From Gordonia lacunae (GTDB taxonomy: Bacteria; Actinomycetota; Actinomycetes; Mycobacteriales; Mycobacteriaceae), in assembly GCF_002149015.1 (NCBI RefSeq), contig NZ_NGFO01000018.1:1-64000 (forward strand): a stretch of 64,000 nt of DNA, written 5' to 3'. A program made the translations under genes and the position numbers. Shown one piece after another: positions 35,996-42,297 of the stretch (positions within the stretch are counted from its first letter, which is position 1; every line of letters begins with the position of its first letter). The notes beneath the pieces are model-generated. The model was not told the DNA's origin, made no database searches, and worked only from the letters and a program-made list of their open reading frames with translations.

Positions 35996-36016
35996 CCTAA
36001 CACATATAGGATAAAT
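35996..36016. promoter_or_regulatory. Recurrent AT-rich motif, copy B (AMP-ligase)
   Basis: CCTAACACATATAGGATAAAT, an imperfect inverted repeat. It shares CCTAAC and a distal A/T-rich half with copies A, C and D and has a similar position 62 bases before the start codon. Confidence 0.35.
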
Positions 36017-36060
36017 CGGACTCCTGCGGCAGTGGCGCGATCGGCGCAACCGCAGGAAGA

Positions 36061-37245
36061 TCAGGCATTCAGTTCGGCGCGGCCCTGCGCGACGAGCTTC
36101 TTGGTCTCCCGGCGGAAGACCTGATTCGCGATCTCGTTGCGACCGAGCAGCATGTCACCGGCATCGGCGCTGCCCATGCCGCGCTGCGAGTCGCGCAACA
36201 GCGGGAAGTCCTCCTGGTGTAGAACGGCGAGCAGGATCTCCCAGTTCTTGTTCCAGATCCGGTCCCACTTCTCCGGCGTCATCCCGCTGTCCTCGACCTT
36301 CGGCACCAGGAGCCGCTGTTCCATCCGCGACTTGGTCGGGTCGGTGGGATGCGGCCGAAAGGTCAGCAGCTGGAAGTGATCCGGCTGCCGCAGCAATGTG
36401 CTGTTGGGCAGCAGGAAGTGCGTCTCGGTGACGTACTTGTCGAGCGGGATGTCGCCCGGATCCTCTTCGAGGAAACGATCGATCGACTTGCGCGGGGCGA
36501 TGAACCGGCAGTGCCGGCCGAAGTCCTCGAAGGCCATCACGTTGGTGTGGATGATCTTTCCGGCGGTGTTGGGGTGCGCGTATTGGATGTGGTAGCCGTC
36601 GAGGAACGCGTCCTGCATGATCTTCCAGTTGGTGGGTTCGTCGAATCCACCGGCCCGGAAACACACGAGCTGGTCCATCTCGTACTCGGCGAGCATCGGA
36701 TCGATGTCCGGTCCCAGCCACGACGCGACGTCGATCTCCGCGTGCGCATTGTCCACGACCCAGATGAATCCGTGCCGCTCCTCGGTGGGAATCTCGATGA
36801 GTCCGTGCTCTTCACGGTCCACCTCGCCGAACGTCGCATCCCGCGTGATCGTTCGGAGCGAACCGTCCGGATCGTACGACCAGCGGTGGTATCCGCACGA
36901 GAAGATCCGGCAGCGCCCCTTGTCACTCTGCTCCAGCATCGCCCCGCGGTGGCGGCACAGATTCACGAAAGACTTGACGCTCCCGTCCTTCTGACGCACC
37001 ACGATGATGTTGTTGCGCGGCATCTGCACCGTGACGAAGTCGTTCGGCCGCGAGATCTCGCTCCCGTGCGCGACGATCGACGGCACGCGACCGAAGATGT
37101 GGTCGCGCTCGTCCTTGGCGAGCACCGGATCGGTGAACTCGTCGGGTTCGAACTGCACGAGGTCGTCGAACTTGTCCGTCGTCTCGTTGCGCAAGAGCTC
37201 GAGCGCGCGACGGATTCGGTCCTGACGGGGAAGCGAAGTGGTCAT
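36061..37245 (-). CDS. Rieske-type aromatic-ring-hydroxylating oxygenase, alpha subunit
   Basis: This 394-residue Rieske non-haem iron oxygenase has the [2Fe-2S] ligands Cys97-x-His99 and Cys117-x2-His120 (LCRHRGAM; SCGYHRWSYDPDG). The mononuclear iron site is D216-G-Y-H219 and H224 (FLDGYHIQYAHPN), with the third ligand further on. It would hydroxylate or demethylate its substrate using electrons from a separate ferredoxin/reductase. No beta subunit or reductase is adjacent. The ATG at 37245 has GGAGGG upstream. A copy of the AT-rich motif is 66 bases upstream, so it has its own promoter. Confidence 0.92.
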   Translation of the reverse strand: MTTSLPRQDRIRRALELLRNETTDKFDDLVQFEPDEFTDPVLAKDERDHIFGRVPSIVAHGSEISRPNDFVTVQMPRNNIIVVRQKDGSVKSFVNLCRHRGAMLEQSDKGRCRIFSCGYHRWSYDPDGSLRTITRDATFGEVDREEHGLIEIPTEERHGFIWVVDNAHAEIDVASWLGPDIDPMLAEYEMDQLVCFRAGGFDEPTNWKIMQDAFLDGYHIQYAHPNTAGKIIHTNVMAFEDFGRHCRFIAPRKSIDRFLEEDPGDIPLDKYVTETHFLLPNSTLLRQPDHFQLLTFRPHPTDPTKSRMEQRLLVPKVEDSGMTPEKWDRIWNKNWEILLAVLHQEDFPLLRDSQRGMGSADAGDMLLGRNEIANQVFRRETKKLVAQGRAELNA

Positions 37246-37310
37246 GATTCCCTCCGTGATGGAGCGGTTGTTACGACTGGGGAGTGTCACCCGGGCCGGA
37301 ATGGCACTCC

Positions 37311-37334
37311 TTAAACCTACAGCAATAAGTTTTA
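37311..37334. promoter_or_regulatory. Recurrent AT-rich motif, copy C (Rieske oxygenase)
   Basis: TTAAACCT then ACAGCAAT then AAGTTTTA. It is strikingly close to the complement of copy A (TTAATCTAACAGCATAAGATTAA there, given here by parts). It lies 66 bases upstream of the oxygenase start. Confidence 0.4.
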
Positions 37335-37431
37335 TCGGGCAATCGGTCCCGATGGCCGGACCCGGTGCCGGTGCGGCGGGCAGGTGAGAGTCGACCCGCC
37401 GCACCGGCGCCGTCCGACCGGCCGCCGCCGG

Positions 37432-38661
37432 TCAGGACTCCGGCGTGAACCGGATCGGCATCCGCACACATCCGCGGACCTGGCTGGCGTGAAACACCGG
37501 CGGATCCGATTCCACGAGTTCGTAATCGGGGATACGCCGGTGGATCTCCTCGAGGGCGATCGTGAGTTCGATACGAGCCAGGTGCGACCCCAGGCAACGA
37601 TGGGCGCCCCCGCCGAAGGACAGATGGCGGTTGGGACGCCGCGTCAGATCCAGGTCGTCGGGTTCGTCGAACTCCGCGTCGTCGCGGTTGGCCGAACAGA
37701 GCATGAGAATGAGCTGCTCCCCCGCCGAGATCGTCATCCCGCCGAGTTCCACGTCCCGGGTGGCGCGCCGCCCCGGCACCACCGCGGCCTCGATGCGCAG
37801 GATCTCCTCGACCGCGGTCGGGATCGCATCAGGGTCGTCGATGATGTCCTGCCGCTGGCCGGGATTGTTCACCAGATGGACGATGGCCCAGGCAAGAGAG
37901 CCCTGCACCGTGTGCAGACCGGCGATGAGCAGCAGGAAGAACATCCGGTTGAGCTCTTCGTCGGTGAGCAGGCGTAGCCCGTCCTCCATCTCCACCTCGG
38001 TGTGGATGAGCTGCGAGGTGACGTCCTCGCCGGGATCGGCACGCCGCTCGTCGACCATCTTCTGGAAGTACCCGAGCATCTGCATGCCGGCGACCGCCCG
38101 CGCCTCGAGCGACTCCTCCTCGGTCCCACCGGGCTTGCCGAACAGCACGACGTCGGTGGCCTCGGTGAACAGCGGCGCATCCTCGATGGGCCAGTCCATG
38201 AGAGCCAGGAAGATGCGGGCCGGGAGCTCGTGCGCGAACTCCGAGATGTATTCGGCCTCACCCTTCGCGGCGAACCCGTCGAGCAGGTCGTTGACCACCA
38301 CCCGGATGCTGTCCGACAGCGTCTTCATGCGAGCCGGACCGAACAAGGGCTGCAACGCCTTGCGGTACCCGGTGTGCTCCGGGGGATCCAGTTCGATCGG
38401 GATGAACTTCCCGAAGGCCTCGTTGGTCACCAGGTTGTTGGGGTAGCTGGAGAAGGTCTCGGCGTCACGCAGGACCTCGTGGATCTCGTTGTACCGCGTG
38501 ACGATCCAATGTCCGCCGTACGCGGTCGAGTACACGACCGGGCCCTTGGCCGCGAGTTCTGCCGCTCGTTCTTGGAATCGATCGATCGGGGCTGCGATGG
38601 ACTGGTCGTACACGTCGAAATCGACGGTGACATCCTCGCGGGACCGTTCCGTAGTTGTCAT
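37432..38661 (-). CDS. Cytochrome P450
   Basis: This 409-residue bacterial P450 has its haem Cys356 in HLSFGGGAHRCLGSH, and the ExxR motif is Glu286-Arg289 (VEEILR). The I-helix reads LLLIAGLHTVQGSL. Thr251 is present, but the acidic residue that normally precedes it is His250, which is unusual for proton delivery. The ATG at 38661 is two bases after the ferredoxin stop and has AAGGA upstream. The operon order SDR-ferredoxin-P450 suggests that the P450 hydroxylates a lipid-like substrate, with the adjacent ferredoxin as electron donor and the SDR oxidising the alcohol. Confidence 0.94.
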   Translation of the reverse strand: MTTTERSREDVTVDFDVYDQSIAAPIDRFQERAAELAAKGPVVYSTAYGGHWIVTRYNEIHEVLRDAETFSSYPNNLVTNEAFGKFIPIELDPPEHTGYRKALQPLFGPARMKTLSDSIRVVVNDLLDGFAAKGEAEYISEFAHELPARIFLALMDWPIEDAPLFTEATDVVLFGKPGGTEEESLEARAVAGMQMLGYFQKMVDERRADPGEDVTSQLIHTEVEMEDGLRLLTDEELNRMFFLLLIAGLHTVQGSLAWAIVHLVNNPGQRQDIIDDPDAIPTAVEEILRIEAAVVPGRRATRDVELGGMTISAGEQLILMLCSANRDDAEFDEPDDLDLTRRPNRHLSFGGGAHRCLGSHLARIELTIALEEIHRRIPDYELVESDPPVFHASQVRGCVRMPIRFTPES

Positions 38662-38663
38662 CA

Positions 38664-38897
38664 CTAGTCCTTGGGGGTGGTGAGTTCGGTGGTCTGCAGC
38701 GCCAGTGCGCGTTCTGGACACATGGCGACGGCGTCTCGGGCCAGAGCCGCTTCCTCCGGCGCGAGGGGGCGTTCGGGCACCACGGGGTCGCCCTGATCGT
38801 CGGCATCGATCAGATCCGGAGCGACCCCGTAGCACAGCCCGTGGCCCGCGCACGCCACGCGGTCCACGGTGAGAGTGCTGGGCTGAGGGGACGACAT
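38664..38897 (-). CDS. Ferredoxin, [3Fe-4S]/[4Fe-4S] single-cluster type
   Basis: This small ferredoxin of 77 residues has cluster ligands Cys16, His19 in place of the usual second Cys, Cys22 and Cys60-Pro (VACAGHGLCYG; AVAMCPERA). The CxxHxxC pattern is common in actinobacterial ferredoxins paired with P450s. It lies between the SDR and P450 genes with two-base gaps on both sides. This makes it the likely electron donor to the P450. No reductase gene is in the window. Confidence 0.93.
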   Translation of the reverse strand: MSSPQPSTLTVDRVACAGHGLCYGVAPDLIDADDQGDPVVPERPLAPEEAALARDAVAMCPERALALQTTELTTPKD

Positions 38898-38899
38898 GG

Positions 38900-39769
38900 T
38901 CAGGCGTTCGGGTTCTTCTGGTCGAGGTCCTCCGGGAACCACATGCCCACGCGCGACAGGGTTCCACCGTCGCCCGAGCCGATCACCTGACCCGACATGT
39001 ACGCCGAGTCGTCCGAAGCGAGGAACAGTGCGATCTTTGCGTTGTCGACCAGTGACGGCGGACGATTCAGCTTCAGCGGAATCGGCGAGACGAACGGCTC
39101 CCACGGGCCGGCGACCTGTTCGTAGGACTGCCCGACGACCGGTGAGCCCGCAGGCATCAGGAAGTTCGGCGACATGCCGTGGACCGGCGCGATGCCGTTC
39201 ACCCGAATACCGTAGGGGCCCAGATCGAGACTGAGGCCGCGGACCAGACCGTTGACCCCGGCCTTCGTCGCCGAGTACAGCGCGATCTGGTGGTAGGCGA
39301 CGAACGAGGCCGCCGACGAGGTGGCGATGATCGTGCCGCCACCGTTGCGCTTGAGCGCGGGAACCGCAGCCTGCGCGGTGAAGATCACGCCGCTCAGGTT
39401 CACGCCGAGAACGTTGTTCCAGTCCTCCTCGGTCAGGTCCTCGAAGTCGACCTGCTCGCCGCCGGCGACGCTGGGGACACCGCCACGGGAGACCACTCCG
39501 GCGTTCGCCCAGGCGATGTCGAGCTTGCCGTAGTGCTCGACGGCCTGGTCGACCGCGGCGGTGATCGCGGACTTGTCCGCGACGTCGGCGGTGATGGCGA
39601 TGGCATCGCCGCCCTGCTGCTCCACCAATTTCGCGGTCTGCTCGGCGCGATCGGAGTCGATGTCGACGACCGCGATCTTCGCACCCTCGCCCGCGAAGAG
39701 CTGCGCGGACTGCCTGCCGAGTCCGGAACCCGCGCCGGTGATCAGCGCTACCTTGCCTTCAAGCTTCAT
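38900..39769 (-). CDS. Short-chain dehydrogenase/reductase 2
   Basis: This 289-residue SDR has TGAGSGLG (residues 11-18), an ANAG segment (LDIAWANAGVV), Tyr-x3-Lys in ALYSATKAGVNG and a C-terminal extension beyond GSGDGGTLSRVG. It is the first gene of the SDR-ferredoxin-P450 operon, with start ATG 39769 and AAGGA upstream. It probably oxidises the alcohol made by the P450. The predicted promoter lies at 39909-39937, leaving a leader of about 130 bases. Confidence 0.93.
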   Translation of the reverse strand: MKLEGKVALITGAGSGLGRQSAQLFAGEGAKIAVVDIDSDRAEQTAKLVEQQGGDAIAITADVADKSAITAAVDQAVEHYGKLDIAWANAGVVSRGGVPSVAGGEQVDFEDLTEEDWNNVLGVNLSGVIFTAQAAVPALKRNGGGTIIATSSAASFVAYHQIALYSATKAGVNGLVRGLSLDLGPYGIRVNGIAPVHGMSPNFLMPAGSPVVGQSYEQVAGPWEPFVSPIPLKLNRPPSLVDNAKIALFLASDDSAYMSGQVIGSGDGGTLSRVGMWFPEDLDQKNPNA

Positions 39770-39908
39770 GACTTTCGATTCCTTGCTCTCGTTGAACGTA
39801 CCGGCATCTGTCGAAAGGCATTCGCGGACAACGCGATGCCGCCGGATCGGGGAAGAGGTGCCCGAGAAGATCGTCTCGATGATGTGACGCCCGCCACCCT
39901 CGGTCCCC

Positions 39909-39937
39909 ACCGTAAGCCGAAAGACATGAGACGTCAA
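39909..39937 (-). promoter_or_regulatory. Promoter of the SDR-ferredoxin-P450 operon
   Basis: On the minus strand: TTGACG (39937-39932), a 17-base spacer and TACGGT (39914-39909). Spacing is ideal and both boxes are close to actinobacterial consensus. The -35 overlaps the shared module. Confidence 0.55.
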
Positions 39938-39954
39938 GCGATATTTGTCAGCAG
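39925..39954. promoter_or_regulatory. Shared 30-bp upstream module, copy 2
   Basis: CATGAGACGT, 11 bases, TGTCAGCAG on the plus strand. The blocks and spacing are identical to 9261-9290 before the mce operon. Both downstream operons run leftward, and the module overlaps the -35 region in both. Confidence 0.5.
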
Positions 39955-40024
39955 CTCTGTCGAACGAGAGCCCTTCCACGGCAACTCATTACGGCACCAT
40001 TCCCGTCATCAGCCGCAACATGGG

Positions 40025-40067
40025 CATGCCGAAACGGCGTGGCGGGGCGCCACGCCGTTTCGGCATG
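40025..40067. terminator. Very strong hairpin terminator
   Basis: A perfect 20-bp stem (arms 40025-40044 and 40048-40067, core GAAACGGCGTGG) with a GGG loop. It lies 19 bp after the aldehyde dehydrogenase stop on the minus strand. No T-tract follows. Confidence 0.8.
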
Positions 40068-40085
40068 TGGGGACGTTCCGACTCG

Positions 40086-41582
40086 CTAGCCCTCCGGCTG
40101 AGGCGCCGGGAGATGGACGGTCTTGAGCTCGAAGAACTCCTCGAGCCCCTCGGGACCCCCCTCGCGCCCGACACCGGACTGCTTGTACCCACCGAACGGC
40201 AGCGTGAAGTCGATGACAGAGGTGTTCACGTTCACCGTTCCGGTCCGAATACGTTGCGCCACCTCGAATCCATGTTCCAGATCCGAGGTGAACACCGCAC
40301 CCGACAGGCCGTACTCGGAGTCGTTGGCGATGGCCACGGCGTCGTCCTCGTCCTGATAGGTGATGATCGAGATCACCGGCCCGAAGACTTCTTCCTGTGC
40401 GATGGTCATGTCATTGCGCACGTTGTCGACGATGGTCGGTTGGACGAAAAAGCCCTGGTCCCCGACACGTCCGCCGCCGTGGACGATCTCGGCGCCGTCC
40501 TTGCGCGCCGCCTCGATGTAACCCTCCACGCGATCACGCTGCCGAGCCGAGGTCAGCGGTCCGAGGAAATTCGTTTCCTCCCAGGGGTTTCCGATCGGGA
40601 TCATCCCGAGCGCAGCCTTGTAGGCAGCGACGACCTCGTCATGCCGGGCGGCAGAGACGAGCACTCGGGTCAGCGCGATGCAGGCCTGGCCGGACTGCAT
40701 GCATCCGGCCATCGGCAGATTCTGCATGACCGTGTTCAGGTCGGCGTCGTCGAGGATGATGGCAGCCGACTTGCCGCCGAGTTCCAAGGAGACCTTCGCG
40801 ACCCGATCGCCGGCGAGGTTCATGATCCGCCGGCCGGTCGCAGTGCTCCCGGTGAACGTGATGTGATCGACCCGCGGATCGGTCACGAGCAACTCCGAGA
40901 CCTCGCGATCGGCCACGAGCACACTGAGGACGCCCTCGGGGATCACGCCCTCGTCGACGAGTTCACCCACCACGTCGGCGAACACCGAGGGCGACAAGGG
41001 CGCTTCGGGCGAGGTCTTGAGCACCACCGAGCACCCCGCCGCCAGCGCCGGGATGACCTTGAAGGCGATCGTGCCGATCGGCCCGTTCCACGGGATGATC
41101 GCGGCGACCACCCCGCTCGGCTCCTTGAGAATGCGCGAGATCCCGCCGTCGGCCCGCGTCCGATCCTCGCGGAGCGTCACCTTGCGCGCCTCCTCGGCGA
41201 CCGCACGGAACAGACCCACCGTCATCTGCTGCGTCATCGCGCTCACCGGGACGGGCACGCCGACCTCGACGATGCCCAGCGTCGTCAGCTCGGCGGCCCG
41301 CGCCTCGAGCCGGTCGGCGATGGTGTCGATGATCGCGGCCCGCTCGGCGATCGGCGTGCGCACCCAGTCCCCCTTGTCGAAGGAGGCCCGGGCTGCCTCG
41401 ACCGCGCGTGCCATGTCCTCGGCGGTCGCGGCCCGCGCGCGTGCGGCGGTGCGCTCGAAGTAAGAATCGACGACCTCGATCCATTCGTCACCGGTCGATT
41501 CGACCCAACGGCCGCCGATGAAGACCCGGTCGCGGTCGGACACGGTGGCGAGCGGATCGGTCGCTTGTTGTGTGGTTGTCAT
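40086..41582 (-). CDS. Aldehyde dehydrogenase (class 1/2-like)
   Basis: This 498-residue NAD(P)-dependent aldehyde dehydrogenase has the Rossmann region AAIIPWNGPIGTIAFKV, the Glu base in LELGGKSAAIIL, the nucleophilic Cys in MQSGQACIALTRVLV and the family end PFGGYKQSGVGREGG. It likely oxidises an aldehyde intermediate of the catabolic block to the acid used by the AMP-ligase. The ATG at 41582 has GAGGAGAA ten bases upstream. It is monocistronic, ended by the 20-bp hairpin, with an AT-rich motif copy 86 bases upstream. Confidence 0.93.
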   Translation of the reverse strand: MTTTQQATDPLATVSDRDRVFIGGRWVESTGDEWIEVVDSYFERTAARARAATAEDMARAVEAARASFDKGDWVRTPIAERAAIIDTIADRLEARAAELTTLGIVEVGVPVPVSAMTQQMTVGLFRAVAEEARKVTLREDRTRADGGISRILKEPSGVVAAIIPWNGPIGTIAFKVIPALAAGCSVVLKTSPEAPLSPSVFADVVGELVDEGVIPEGVLSVLVADREVSELLVTDPRVDHITFTGSTATGRRIMNLAGDRVAKVSLELGGKSAAIILDDADLNTVMQNLPMAGCMQSGQACIALTRVLVSAARHDEVVAAYKAALGMIPIGNPWEETNFLGPLTSARQRDRVEGYIEAARKDGAEIVHGGGRVGDQGFFVQPTIVDNVRNDMTIAQEEVFGPVISIITYQDEDDAVAIANDSEYGLSGAVFTSDLEHGFEVAQRIRTGTVNVNTSVIDFTLPFGGYKQSGVGREGGPEGLEEFFELKTVHLPAPQPEG

Positions 41583-41667
41583 GAAAAGCAGTTCTCCTCG
41601 AGAAGTACGCGGCGGACCCGCGCGGACCACACCGGTGCGCCGCCTGTGAAGCGGATCACAACGCAGC

Positions 41668-41690
41668 TTAATAACCGAATGGCGTTAGGT
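41668..41690. promoter_or_regulatory. Recurrent AT-rich motif, copy D (aldehyde dehydrogenase)
   Basis: On the plus strand TTAATAAC-CGAATG-GCGTTAGGT. The minus-strand reading starts ACCTAACGCC, like copy B (ACCTAACACA). It lies 86 bases before the gene start. The rest of 41583-41795 shows nothing further. Confidence 0.35.
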
Positions 41691-41795
41691 CAACAGATGA
41701 CATCTTGTGTCAGTTGTATCGCAGCTCGCCAAGGGCGGGTCGCCGGTAGGATGGATCGAGTTGTCGCGAGGAGGACGAGACGGAGACGGTGCGAG

Positions 41796-42224
41796 CTACT
41801 CCACGTTGACCAGATAGAAGACCGAGGATCCGCCGCCCGCGGCCTGGGGGGACGCGCCGATCTGGACCCAGTACGTCGCACCCTCCTTGGTCGCCGACAT
41901 GACGACCACCGACTGGCCGCCCTCGGTCGAACGGTGCGATTCGGCGTAGCCCGCCTCGGCCAGCGTGTCGGTCGCGGCCTCGAGCTGGTTGCCCGCGTTC
42001 ACGGGGCCCTGCACGGTGACCTCCCAGCCGTCGGAGCGGCTGCCGCCGGCGGAGAGCACGTGGCCGTCGATGAGTGGCACCTGGGTGACGGGGAAATCCG
42101 ACGGCAACGGGACACCGTCCGGACCGGCCTGTTCCTCGTCCGCGCAACCCGCGACGAGGCCGAGGACCAGCAGGACAGCAGCGGTGATGACGGCGGTACG
42201 CCGGAGCCAGTCGAACCGGAACAT
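41796..42224 (-). CDS. Putative lipoprotein
   Basis: This 142-residue exported protein begins with a basic N-terminus and a hydrophobic core and ends its signal at LVAGC (Cys27), a lipobox. The mature part is about 115 residues, acidic and without known motifs. One stretch reads QLEAATDTLAEAGYAESHR, and the protein ends SVFYLVNVE. I do not recognise the family. It is divergent from the Mrp operon, with only 73 bp between the starts. The internal ATG at 42224 directly precedes the signal peptide and is preferred over longer forms. Confidence 0.75.
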   Translation of the reverse strand: MFRFDWLRRTAVITAAVLLVLGLVAGCADEEQAGPDGVPLPSDFPVTQVPLIDGHVLSAGGSRSDGWEVTVQGPVNAGNQLEAATDTLAEAGYAESHRSTEGGQSVVVMSATKEGATYWVQIGASPQAAGGGSSVFYLVNVE

Positions 42225-42297
42225 ACGGGCAACGGTAAAGTAGCGATCGCGGGTGTTCGCCCGTGACACCCCGCCGGGAGAAAGACGGAGTGCCCTT

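Larger units (their letters stand above)
39770..40085. other. Intergenic region: leader, promoter and terminator
   Basis: These 316 bp contain no convincing gene. From left to right they hold the leader of the SDR-ferredoxin-P450 operon, its -10/-35, the shared 30-bp module, and a 20-bp hairpin that ends the aldehyde dehydrogenase gene on the right. Confidence 0.6.
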
